Shown: positions 9,610-17,781 of the stretch, in pieces
Numbering within the stretch: the first letter of the stretch is position 1
Layout of the letters: each line of letters opens with the position of its first letter
From: Bacteroidota bacterium
GTDB taxonomy: Bacteria > Bacteroidota > Bacteroidia > Chitinophagales > Chitinophagaceae
Assembly: GCA_023424015.1 (NCBI GenBank)
Contig: JAFAEM010000033.1
Span: forward strand, 5,660 to 69,659
Direction: 5' to 3'
Length of the DNA stretch: 64,000 nucleotides
Notes under the pieces: model-generated
Databases searched by the model: none
The model's input: the letters and a program-made list of their open reading frames with translations, nothing else
What the model was told of the DNA's origin: nothing
Program-made: the position numbers and the translations under genes

Positions 9610-10365
9610 ATGAAATTATTAGACAATAAAGTTGCTATCATTACCGGCGCTGCCCGCGGAATTGGAGAAGCCATCGCTTTAAAGTTCGCTGAACATGGTG
9701 CACATATCGCATTTACCTATGTAAGCGATGGCAGTGCTGAAAAAGCAGCAGCCCTGGAAGGGAAATTAAAGGCTTTGGGTGTAAAAGCCAAAAGCTATAA
9801 AAGTAATGCTGGTGATTTTGCCCAATGTGAAGCTTTTGTAAATGATGTACTCAAAGAATTCGAAACTGTTGATATCTGCGTAAATAATGCCGGCATATCA
9901 AAAGACAACCTTTTGTTGCGTATGACGGCCGAACAGTGGGATGAAGTGATCAGGGTGAACCTCAATAGCGTGTTTTATATGACCAAGCAGGTGATCAAAC
10001 CTATGATGAAATCACGCAATGGAGCGATCATCAATATGAGCTCAGTAATCGGGGAAATGGGGAATGCCGGTCAAAGCAGCTATGCAGCCAGTAAGGCCGG
10101 CATCATTGGCTTTACCAAAAGTGTAGCGAAAGAACTGGGAAGCCGCAACATTCGTTGCAATGCTATTGCCCCGGGTTTTGTTGAAACCGATATGACCAGT
10201 TACCTCAAGGAAGGTGACGCGGGAGAGAAATACAAAGCAGGAATCCCCCTCGGCCGGTTTGCCAGCGCCGAAGAAATCGCGAATAGCTGCCTGTTCCTGG
10301 CATCAGACATGGGCGCCTACATCACGGGTCAGACGCTCAGTGTTTGTGGCGGGTTGAATATTTAA
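9610..10365 (+). CDS. fabG: 3-oxoacyl-ACP reductase (SDR family)
   Basis: This 251-residue short-chain dehydrogenase is predicted to reduce 3-oxoacyl-ACP with NADPH in fatty-acid elongation. The cofactor motif TGAARGIG is at 12-19 and NNAG at 92-95. The catalytic set is Asn117, Ser145, Tyr158 and Lys162. GNAGQSSYAASKAG is characteristic of true FabG. The C-terminal 63 bp are overlapped on the opposite strand by the 3' end of the glycosyltransferase gene at 10303-11160. No other fab genes are present. An SDR with another substrate cannot be excluded, but similarity to FabG motifs is close throughout. Confidence 0.9.
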   Translation: MKLLDNKVAIITGAARGIGEAIALKFAEHGAHIAFTYVSDGSAEKAAALEGKLKALGVKAKSYKSNAGDFAQCEAFVNDVLKEFETVDICVNNAGISKDNLLLRMTAEQWDEVIRVNLNSVFYMTKQVIKPMMKSRNGAIINMSSVIGEMGNAGQSSYAASKAGIIGFTKSVAKELGSRNIRCNAIAPGFVETDMTSYLKEGDAGEKYKAGIPLGRFASAEEIANSCLFLASDMGAYITGQTLSVCGGLNI

Positions 10366-11160
10366 ACTGGCAGCCCGGGGAATCTCTGTTTTACTTTTTT
10401 GCAGCGAATACAGCTTGGCGTATTTCAAAAAATGATAGCGCGCCTGGTGGTATGCGATCATAAGGCCGTTGTAACCATTTAGGAAACCTGCACGAAATAA
10501 ATAAGCATACAGGAATGACCAGGTTGGGCTCGCCACAATCTTTAACCAGTTTGTTTTCTTACCCAAACGGTAAAGCGAGCGGGCTGCAATCGTTGAAAAA
10601 TTATCGTTTCTTTTTTTATGCTCATCCACTGATTCGCAGATATAGTGAAGCAGATCACCTTTCAGCGGGCAGACAGCTACATTGGAAGGCACAATCACCC
10701 GATCATGTGGATCAAAACCACCCCAGCGCAGAAATCGCCTGTCGAATAACCGCACCTTGGCTTCCGGATACCAGCTGCCATGACGTATAAATGAACCCCT
10801 GTAGTTTGCACACCTGTTCATTTTATAAGCCCAGAAAGCAAATCCTTCTTTCGCTTTTAAGATAGACATCTTTAGTGTTTCATCCAGCGCTTCGTCAGCA
10901 TCTAGGCTCAACACATAGTGGTGAGTTGCCAGCTCAAGCGCTTTATTTTTCTGGGAAATATATCCGGCAAATTTCTGGCGATACACGGTAGCTCCTTTTG
11001 ATTCCGCGATCTGAACCGTTGCATCGGTGGAATATGAATCAAGCACAACAATCTCATCAGCCACATCTTTTACAGAATCCAGGCACCTCCCAATATTTTT
11101 CTCTTCGTTATAGGTTATAATAACAACCGATAGTAATTCCATAGTCTGTTTAGTTTTCAT
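10303..11160 (-). CDS. Glycosyltransferase family 2 (LPS core type, WaaE/KdtX-like)
   Basis: The product has 285 residues from ATG 11160; a GTG two codons earlier and ATG 11142 are alternatives. It begins with the GT2 nucleotide-sugar fold signature SVVIITYNEEKNIGRCLDS and has the metal-binding run SLDADEALD. This subgroup (short GT2 with an ITYNEEKNI start) includes LPS inner-core glucosyltransferases. The C-terminal tail reads through the last 63 bp of fabG in antisense, so the final 21 residues may not be conserved. It diverges from the O-antigen ligase gene and borders the polysaccharide locus. The acceptor is unknown. Confidence 0.85.
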   Translation of the reverse strand: MKTKQTMELLSVVIITYNEEKNIGRCLDSVKDVADEIVVLDSYSTDATVQIAESKGATVYRQKFAGYISQKNKALELATHHYVLSLDADEALDETLKMSILKAKEGFAFWAYKMNRCANYRGSFIRHGSWYPEAKVRLFDRRFLRWGGFDPHDRVIVPSNVAVCPLKGDLLHYICESVDEHKKRNDNFSTIAARSLYRLGKKTNWLKIVASPTWSFLYAYLFRAGFLNGYNGLMIAYHQARYHFLKYAKLYSLQKSKTEIPRAASLNIQPATNTERLTRDVGAHV

Positions 11161-11203
11161 TTTCACACTTAAAACATTTTTATCCTCAGGGATATTCAGC
11201 TAC

Positions 11204-11211
11204 TACCTTTG
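11204..11211 (+). promoter_or_regulatory. Bacteroidota -7 box for the O-antigen ligase gene
   Basis: TACCTTTG matches TAnnTTTG exactly and lies 18 nt upstream of ATG 11230. A TTG codon at 11209 lies inside the box, which argues against translation starting there. Confidence 0.5.
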
Positions 11212-11229
11212 CCGGAACAATCGCTCTCC

Positions 11230-12501
11230 ATGAAAAGGGAAAATATTTTTGCAGTTTGTATATACTTGTTCATCGCTTCTTTATTTTTTTCTTTCGCCGT
11301 GGCTATGAAGGTTTTTACTATGGGCCTTCTTGTACTTGTTGCGATGCTTTTCAATACTCCTGCGCAAAAGCTTAACCTTTTTAAAGAACGAAAATATGTT
11401 TGGTTCATGCTGGCCTTTGCCATCATGATGCTCATAAGCTGGCTGTTATCCGAAAACAAATCGGATGGAGCACGTGCGGTACAGTTACGCCTCCCTTTAT
11501 TTTTATTCCCCATCAGCCTTGGACTGATCGGCTTTCGTAAAGAGCAACGTAACAGGATACTACTCGGTTGCTCCATCATTGTAACCCTGGCCTGTCTAAC
11601 CAGTCTTTTACTGGCTATGGCACGTTATCAGCAAACCAATGATTCTGTCTGGCTTTACAACGATGCATTGACCTTGTTTATCGGTCAACAATCCATTTAC
11701 ACTTCATTGTTAGTCAACATCTCCATCTATGTATTTGCTTACCATGTGTTCTTCTCATCACTTTCGCGAAAGCGGAAGCTTTGGTTGGTGGTGGCCATTG
11801 GGTTTTTATTCATCATCAGTTACTTACTGGCCAGTCGCAACATGATGCTGATACTATACAGTTCTGTCCTGTTTTTTTCTTTTTATTTTATGTTAAAAAA
11901 GAAAAAATATCTCGAGGGCGCTACCCTGTTGGCAGGCATGATCATTGTGGGCTTTCTCATCCTGAAATTGTTCCCTCAGACCATCAATCGTTTCAGGGAG
12001 CTTGCCTACACCCAATTTGACTTCCAAAGTCAGGCCAAAGAAAGTCACTACGCGGGCGAATTAACACCTGATCAGTGGAACGGCGCCAATTTCCGCCTGG
12101 CCGCCTGGCAATGCGGCTGGCAGCTGTTCCAGGAGCACCCCCTCGCCGGTGTTGGCCTCGGTGATAAAAAGGATGAATTATTCCGGGTCTATCGCCAAAA
12201 ACAATTTCAGTTCGCCATCAGCACCAATAAAAACGTCCATAACAACTACCTTGACATCCTTTATAGCATGGGTGTTGCAGGACTTTTACTTTTTTTATTA
12301 GGATGGATCCTGATACCCATCGTCCTGGCATTTCGCAACCGCGATGGGCTGGGTATGCTGATCGTTCTCACACTCGCCCTTGCCATGATTACTGAAAATT
12401 ATTTCGACAGGAGCCTCGGCGCCATCCTATTCGCCTTTTTCATCACATTCATCATGGTAAGCCATAAACAAAGAACTGTTGATAATTCCTCACGCTACTG
12501 A
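11230..12501 (+). CDS. O-antigen ligase/polymerase-type membrane protein (Wzy_C domain)
   Basis: This 423-residue inner-membrane protein has about ten to twelve hydrophobic segments. A large periplasmic loop at about 255-345 contains a GVGLGDKKDE stretch and the conserved VHNNYLDIL, the hallmark of the WaaL/Wzy_C family. It would join O-polysaccharide to lipid A-core (WaaL) or polymerise repeat units (Wzy). An ABC exporter sits next to it and ABC pathways do not need a polymerase, so ligase is favoured (inference). The start is ATG 11230, downstream of an exact promoter box. The 3' end overlaps the convergent ABC ATPase gene by 7 bp. Confidence 0.82.
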   Translation: MKRENIFAVCIYLFIASLFFSFAVAMKVFTMGLLVLVAMLFNTPAQKLNLFKERKYVWFMLAFAIMMLISWLLSENKSDGARAVQLRLPLFLFPISLGLIGFRKEQRNRILLGCSIIVTLACLTSLLLAMARYQQTNDSVWLYNDALTLFIGQQSIYTSLLVNISIYVFAYHVFFSSLSRKRKLWLVVAIGFLFIISYLLASRNMMLILYSSVLFFSFYFMLKKKKYLEGATLLAGMIIVGFLILKLFPQTINRFRELAYTQFDFQSQAKESHYAGELTPDQWNGANFRLAAWQCGWQLFQEHPLAGVGLGDKKDELFRVYRQKQFQFAISTNKNVHNNYLDILYSMGVAGLLLFLLGWILIPIVLAFRNRDGLGMLIVLTLALAMITENYFDRSLGAILFAFFITFIMVSHKQRTVDNSSRY

Positions 12502-13235
12502 TTAGCCGCCGTATATAATTCGATTGCCTTTTCAGTATCTCCCATATATTCAATCGCCCCATTTTTCATAAAGGCTGTCCGATTGCAATATTTTCTTATT
12601 ACATCCATACTATGACTGATCAATATCACGGTCTTTCCCTCAATCCATGAACTTTCAAATACCCTGATCGCCTTCTCCTGGAACTTCATATCACCTACCG
12701 CGAATATTTCATCAAGAAACATGATATCTGCACCCGCATTGACGGCGATTGAAAAGCCCAGCCTTGCCGCCATACCCGAAGAGAAGAACTTGATCTTGGT
12801 ATCCACGAAACCATCCAGCTCCGCAAAATCAATGATCTTATCGAAAATAGCATCGACCTGCTTTATCTTCAGTCCGAGCACTGAACCGGATACATAAATA
12901 TTCTCCCGCGCCGTCAATTCATGGCTCATACCTACACCCAGGTTCATCAGCATGGTCGATCCATTGATCTTGAGATAACCGGTATCGGTCGGATACACAC
13001 CGCTTAATAATTTCACAAGCGTGGACTTGCCGCAGCCATTGCGACCTATAAACCCAATGCACTCTCCCCTTTTCACTTCAAGCGACATCATCTTCACCGC
13101 TTCAACTTTCTTGCGTCGCGGTGGATTGAACAGATTGAACAGCCGGTGTTTGACCGTATTGTGGCTGTCTTCACTAATGTGAAAAGTCTTACTGATATTC
13201 TTTGCAACAATTGATAAACTCTCATCCATGATCAT
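12495..13235 (-). CDS. Polysaccharide ABC exporter ATP-binding protein (Wzt-like, short form)
   Basis: This 246-residue cytoplasmic ATPase would drive export of a lipid-linked polysaccharide. Walker A GRNGCGKS is at 64-71, signature FSSGMAARL at 151-159, Walker B IMFLDE at 171-176 and H-loop His208. SSGMxARL is typical of polysaccharide and teichoic acid exporters (Wzt/TagH/KpsT). Unlike classical Wzt it ends after the ATPase domain and has no C-terminal glycan-binding module, so chain-end recognition would have to occur elsewhere or not at all. Its ATG overlaps the permease stop as ATGA, indicating translational coupling. It is the last gene of the minus-strand locus. Confidence 0.9.
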   Translation of the reverse strand: MIMDESLSIVAKNISKTFHISEDSHNTVKHRLFNLFNPPRRKKVEAVKMMSLEVKRGECIGFIGRNGCGKSTLVKLLSGVYPTDTGYLKINGSTMLMNLGVGMSHELTARENIYVSGSVLGLKIKQVDAIFDKIIDFAELDGFVDTKIKFFSSGMAARLGFSIAVNAGADIMFLDEIFAVGDMKFQEKAIRVFESSWIEGKTVILISHSMDVIRKYCNRTAFMKNGAIEYMGDTEKAIELYTAANQ

Positions 13236-14032
13236 AATTTTTCCGCAGCCTTCGCGCCGAATTTATTTAACAATAAAAGCCCTATCAGGAATATTATTAA
13301 GGCATAACCGAAATCAAATGCGAACAGGTCCCATTCCGGGTCCACATTGTCCATCACCACTTTTCTCGCATTGATGATAATACCAGCGAAAGGATTGATA
13401 TAATCTGCGCCTGGCACACTTTCGCGGAATGTACTGAGCCGGTAGAAGATGGGTGACACAAAAAAGAACAGGTTTGTAAAAACCATCCAGATCTGGTGTA
13501 TGTCCTTCGCATAAATAAATGTAGTCGACAGGATCATTGAAAAGCCCAGGGACACCAGGAAAATATTTATGTACAACGGGATTAGATACAAGGCACGCCA
13601 GGTGACATTCGTGTCACCCGGCTCAAAAAAGAGATAAAAAATAAAGAACACACAGAGATTAAATAAAAAGCCGATAGAATTGCTGAACAGGGTGGAAAGA
13701 TAGATTTCGATCTTATTCATATTGCTGTACTCATACAGGTATTTCTTCGTGCGTAGAATCTGTATAGTACCGCTGGTACTTTCAAGAAAAAAATTGTAAA
13801 AGATCAACCCGATAAAAAGAAAAGAGGCAAAAGCAGGGACATCTTGTTTCATAATCGTTTTAAACACTACGAAATAGATACCCAGTTCCATCAGTGGCTT
13901 TAAGACCGCCCAGATAAGACCGAGCTGATTCTCATAATACCTCAGCTTAAACTCGATCTTTGCCAATAGGAAGATCCGTTCAAACTTGTTGCTTTGCAAG
14001 GCCCAGTTCCTATAAATACTACTTAAAATCAT
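13232..14032 (-). CDS. ABC-2 polysaccharide exporter permease (Wzm-like)
   Basis: This 266-residue membrane protein has about six hydrophobic helices and the ABC-2 signature region YYENQLGLIWAVLKPL near the N-terminus. The C-terminal half shows FFVSPIFYRLSTFRE and YINPFAGIIINARKV, typical of O-antigen exporter permeases. It pairs with the ATPase encoded next, with which it shares a 4-base ATGA overlap. It lies 5 bp downstream of the GT4-GT2 fusion gene, so transport and assembly genes form one transcript. Confidence 0.9.
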   Translation of the reverse strand: MILSSIYRNWALQSNKFERIFLLAKIEFKLRYYENQLGLIWAVLKPLMELGIYFVVFKTIMKQDVPAFASFLFIGLIFYNFFLESTSGTIQILRTKKYLYEYSNMNKIEIYLSTLFSNSIGFLFNLCVFFIFYLFFEPGDTNVTWRALYLIPLYINIFLVSLGFSMILSTTFIYAKDIHQIWMVFTNLFFFVSPIFYRLSTFRESVPGADYINPFAGIIINARKVVMDNVDPEWDLFAFDFGYALIIFLIGLLLLNKFGAKAAEKL

Positions 14033-14037
14033 CTATT

Positions 14038-16209
14038 TTATTTTTTTACCCACGCAAGAGTTCTCAATACAATACTTTTTAGCCAGGGCCTGGATTTAAT
14101 AAATGAAACTGCCATTCCGGTTAAGCGCCCATTTTGTTTCACTTTTGAAACCACCTCCATTTCCTCGGTTGGGTTATCAAAATAATACCCGGGCCCGTTC
14201 GCATTCAACAGGTTGATAACCCCGGTTGAATATTTTGAAAAATATGACTGGTGTTTGCCGGTTATATATTGATAAGCATTGATCAGTTTGGTTGTGTTCA
14301 ATTTTCTGAACATTGAATTCTTTCTAACACGATAGAAAAACTGGACCTCCGGCAACGCGACCCCGTTATATCCCCTCGACATCATGCTAATGACACTATC
14401 ATAGTCCTCGAGTCCATACTCCAACCTGGGGTCATTAAGACCAGCTTGCAAAAAAGCAGCCGTTTTATACACGAGGCTACTACTATTGACCGGATTGTGT
14501 ACTAAAAGGTATGGTGGCTGGGGCGTGAAGGAGGGCCAAAGCTTCCTGGAGTCCTCAAAATATTGCACCCAGGCACCCACGAAATACACATTGTCGTATG
14601 CCCTTAGAACCTCTATGGCACGACGGTAGTAATTGGGACTCACTTTATCATCGGCATCCAGGAAAGCCAGGTATCGCCCCTTTGCGATACGGGCCCCATC
14701 ATTTCTTGCCCTGGCGAGGCCTTCATTTTTTTTATCTATCACCTTTATCCCCTCTTCTCTGAGCGCCACCAGGATGCCAAGACTTTCTGGATCGGTACTA
14801 CCATCGTTTACTACAATGATCTCTTTATTAAGTCCATTAGCCTTCACCGATTCAATCGCCTCCCTGACCATGGTGCCCATATTGTAAAAAGGTATGACCA
14901 CTGATAACAAATGCTCCTCTCCGGAAAGATGAATTTCTTCCCGCTGCTCCTGGTATAAAAACGGGAATTCAGTTTTGGCATGAACCACCTTATTTTGCAA
15001 ACATCTTATAACTGCATACTTCTCCTTAAAAATGCGGTCGAAGGAAAACTTTGATTCCACGGTAGCCCTGGCTTTAGCGCCGATACTTTTCAGTCTTTGC
15101 TCATCAAAAGATAAAACCTCGTTCAACCGTTTTTTAAAATGTCCCACAATTGAGTGGTCAAAAAGAAACCCGTCTTCTCCATCGGTAATGATCTCGCGTT
15201 GACCACCCTGTACCGATGCCAATACAACCTTACCCAGGCTCATCATCTCAATGACTGCGTAAGGAAGGTTATCAACAATACTGGGGAATACGATCACATG
15301 CGCGTCTTCTACATGTTGCCAGGCTTGCTTTGGCTCCACCTTACCATGCAGTTGCAAAAGGCCTCTCTTTATATACTCACTATATTTCCGCCTGACGATA
15401 TCGCCGATCGTTTGCTTTTCGATATGATAAACAATATCAGTTCCACCCACAACATGCAGCTGGTTTTCTGAACCTTCATCCCATAATTCTTTAAAATATT
15501 CAAGCAATACTAAGCTTCCTTTTTGCACAGACAATTTCCCATAGTACACGATCTTACCTTTTTGAATGGAGGTTTTCCTATCCGGTACCGGTGGAAGCGT
15601 ATACGGATTTGGTATGACCGTCGTGGGGGTAAGCGGAACCTTTAATATGTCCTCGATCGTCGTTTTCAAAAAAGCTGATGGTGATATTAAGTGATCGGCA
15701 GCTATTATCGAATGCTTCTCCATCTCACAGGTCCAGAACTCCGGGAACCGGTAGGTTGGAACCTTATTATACTCCCAATACAAAAACGCGGGTGAATGTA
15801 ACGTGATGACGATGGGAATTCCTTGTACAACCGGATCCTTCAGGTGACGTGCCTGAAGCAGGTAGTAAGCGATGCCTTCGTAATCCTGGGCCTCAATAAT
15901 ATCTGGTTTTCCTCTAAGGCTGATCAGCTTTTTTATGACCTCCAAAAACCCATAGCTTACCCTTCCGCAATGACCGAGGTAAGCTTCGGTTCCATTATCC
16001 TGTACATTGAAGCGAACCACCTCAATACCTTCCTGTTGAGAGATCGTAAAATCGTGAACATCTCCAGGTGTGACAATAAGCACCCGGCAGCCGCGACTGA
16101 TAAGCATACGGGCTGTAGCCTCACAATAAGTACTGATACCACCTCCATGCTGGGGTGGGTACTCTGTTGTCAACAACCAGTAGCTGATATTATCGTTGCT
16201 TTTTATCAC
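14038..16209 (-). CDS. Bifunctional glycosyltransferase: GT4 N-terminal and GT2 C-terminal domains
   Basis: This 723-residue protein carries two complete transferase modules. Residues 8-405 form a GT4 (GT-B fold) enzyme with the glycine-rich PQHGGGIST at 19-27 and a donor-site D-x7-E at 313-321 followed by GQREIITDGEDGFLF. Residues 435-650 form a GT2 (GT-A fold) enzyme with SVVIPFYNMG at 436-445, VNDGSTD at 467-473 and metal-binding DADD at 518-521. It would add two sugars in sequence to the growing polysaccharide in the cytoplasm. Translation starts with GTG at 16209, overlapping the upstream gene by 20 bp. The sugars and linkages cannot be read from sequence. Confidence 0.87.
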   Translation of the reverse strand: MIKSNDNISYWLLTTEYPPQHGGGISTYCEATARMLISRGCRVLIVTPGDVHDFTISQQEGIEVVRFNVQDNGTEAYLGHCGRVSYGFLEVIKKLISLRGKPDIIEAQDYEGIAYYLLQARHLKDPVVQGIPIVITLHSPAFLYWEYNKVPTYRFPEFWTCEMEKHSIIAADHLISPSAFLKTTIEDILKVPLTPTTVIPNPYTLPPVPDRKTSIQKGKIVYYGKLSVQKGSLVLLEYFKELWDEGSENQLHVVGGTDIVYHIEKQTIGDIVRRKYSEYIKRGLLQLHGKVEPKQAWQHVEDAHVIVFPSIVDNLPYAVIEMMSLGKVVLASVQGGQREIITDGEDGFLFDHSIVGHFKKRLNEVLSFDEQRLKSIGAKARATVESKFSFDRIFKEKYAVIRCLQNKVVHAKTEFPFLYQEQREEIHLSGEEHLLSVVIPFYNMGTMVREAIESVKANGLNKEIIVVNDGSTDPESLGILVALREEGIKVIDKKNEGLARARNDGARIAKGRYLAFLDADDKVSPNYYRRAIEVLRAYDNVYFVGAWVQYFEDSRKLWPSFTPQPPYLLVHNPVNSSSLVYKTAAFLQAGLNDPRLEYGLEDYDSVISMMSRGYNGVALPEVQFFYRVRKNSMFRKLNTTKLINAYQYITGKHQSYFSKYSTGVINLLNANGPGYYFDNPTEEMEVVSKVKQNGRLTGMAVSFIKSRPWLKSIVLRTLAWVKK

Positions 16210-17062
16210 TGAATAGAGACTTAAAACTTCTTTTTCCCATTATAACTTTTAAAATATGCCCCACTCGCTTATACCAAAGCGGGAGCACCTCGTACTCCCG
16301 GTGATAAAACTCAAGGATATCTTCCAACTCTTTATTGCCCGATCGCAGACGGGCCAGCTCGTCCATTACTTTTATTTCCGACTCAAGCGATTTATTCTTC
16401 AATGTTTGTATCAAAGCTGTATCGCTGCTATGGACCAGTCTTTTAATCAAATCAGCCTCGTAGGGATGTTCTGACCGAAATAAATCGACCAGGGATTTCA
16501 TCCGTCTGAGAAAATGATCGACCGGAACAGCGCCTGGTTGTATTATGAAATAATCGTCAGAGTCGAACTGTGAGCCCAGGTAGTCGGTATAATATTCTTC
16601 AAATTCAACCAGTTCGTTCACTACCTTTTGCCCTGTGCCTGCCAGGTGAGCTGCTATAAAATTGTCGCTATTGAACACTTCATTGCTTACACCGGATATC
16701 CGGGGTTGTTCGAATCCCTGCTTATCCAGGAATTCTTTCAACATGCTACTATGGTTGTCAAAACTTCCATTACATTCCAGAAAGACAACCGGTTGGTTGA
16801 AAACCCGGAAATACTTTCTGTGAGAAAGCAGCACCAACACCTCGTTCAAAACGCCCGGAATATCATGATCCAGATTTCTCAGGCAGATCACAAACCGGGC
16901 GGTTACATCCCCGGAAAAACATATGCGTGTGATGTTATCTACCTGTTGCCTGTCCTGCATGTCGATTGCCAGGAGCATGACTGGGCTTAACGAATCGCCG
17001 GGATCTTGTAAACGCAATGAAATCTGGTGCGCAGGGGTCGATATGAAAAACCTGTTCATCAT
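16190..17062 (-). CDS. Unrecognised protein of the polysaccharide locus, weakly WbsX-like
   Basis: The 290-residue product starts at ATG 17062, overlapping the upstream stop as TGATG. There is no signal peptide and no membrane helix. The segment SHRKYFRVFNQPVVFLE (roughly residues 80-100) resembles the region of WbsX-type glycan proteins where a residue run Y-x-V-x-x-x-P-V-x-x-x is conserved. The usual catalytic context of that family was not recognised. Residues 200-260 are charged and helical. It sits between an RgpF-like gene and the GT4-GT2 fusion, with overlaps on both sides, so it is surely part of glycan assembly. A glycosyltransferase of unknown family is the best guess. Confidence 0.45.
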   Translation of the reverse strand: MMNRFFISTPAHQISLRLQDPGDSLSPVMLLAIDMQDRQQVDNITRICFSGDVTARFVICLRNLDHDIPGVLNEVLVLLSHRKYFRVFNQPVVFLECNGSFDNHSSMLKEFLDKQGFEQPRISGVSNEVFNSDNFIAAHLAGTGQKVVNELVEFEEYYTDYLGSQFDSDDYFIIQPGAVPVDHFLRRMKSLVDLFRSEHPYEADLIKRLVHSSDTALIQTLKNKSLESEIKVMDELARLRSGNKELEDILEFYHREYEVLPLWYKRVGHILKVIMGKRSFKSLFSDKKQR

Positions 17063-17781
17063 CAAATCCCCTGAATTTTATATCCTCTTGCGGAAGCGAT
17101 CCAGCTTAGCAGTCTTTCCCATGTGTGTGTGACTGTGCCGCCACTGGCATCAAGCACATTCCCTTTTTCAAGTGTCGATCGTATGGCCGCGGGTGAATAT
17201 TTCCCAAAAAAATCTGCAAATATTGAAGTGCGAACCCAAAACATGGTGCCTGCAACAAAGGAATAGTCCTTTGGCTTTATGTCATATTGGGCCTGCAACG
17301 ACTGCAGAAGAGCCGCGTTTGTCGTGTCAAAACTTTTCGTAGAAGAGTCATACTCACTTCTTACGGATCCATTGTGACATACTATACCGGTTGTTGTATC
17401 GGAATCAAATTTGTCAAGTATGCGATCAAAATTGGATGGCTCGATGATCCTGAAAAGCTTCTCTTTTTCGAATCCACCGGAATATTTCTGGTAGCTCCGC
17501 TTATCGTGCAACAGGATAAGGTAAGGAATATCGGCATACAACTTCAATACCAGGTCGATCAGGAGCAATTTGCCTCCAATATCCTTACCCAGGTTGGTTG
17601 TAAAGAGTATCTTTTCGTCCTCGCTTTCGGTTAATGATGGATCGGCGGAAAATTTATCGGGCATACTTGCCAGTAAAAGGATATTATGGTTCTTCATCCT
17701 GCCAATCCTTTGCCGCATATCATCCAGGCCGCTTAGACTATAGTAGTTATGATACAGGATTGCGCATCGGTACTTCTTCAT
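17062..17781 (-). CDS. Rhamnan synthesis protein F (RgpF)-like family protein
   Basis: The product is 239 residues from ATG 17781. Translation from further upstream would run deep into the preceding gene and lacks similarity. Diagnostic parts are YRCAILYHNYY at the start, NLGKDIGGKL, YLILLHDKRS in the middle, and VAGTMFWVR and THTWERLLSW near the end. These are shared with the RgpF family, found in rhamnose-glucose polysaccharide and O-antigen loci. It is expected to be a cytoplasmic or membrane-associated transferase. It overlaps the large upstream fusion gene by 35 bp and the next gene by 1 bp, so all three are tightly coupled. Confidence 0.75.
   Translation of the reverse strand: MKKYRCAILYHNYYSLSGLDDMRQRIGRMKNHNILLLASMPDKFSADPSLTESEDEKILFTTNLGKDIGGKLLLIDLVLKLYADIPYLILLHDKRSYQKYSGGFEKEKLFRIIEPSNFDRILDKFDSDTTTGIVCHNGSVRSEYDSSTKSFDTTNAALLQSLQAQYDIKPKDYSFVAGTMFWVRTSIFADFFGKYSPAAIRSTLEKGNVLDASGGTVTHTWERLLSWIASARGYKIQGI

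Noticed and set aside
11209..11229. TTG start at 11209 for the O-antigen ligase gene
   Set aside because: The codon lies inside an exact TAnnTTTG promoter box; ATG 11230 starts directly before the first membrane helix.
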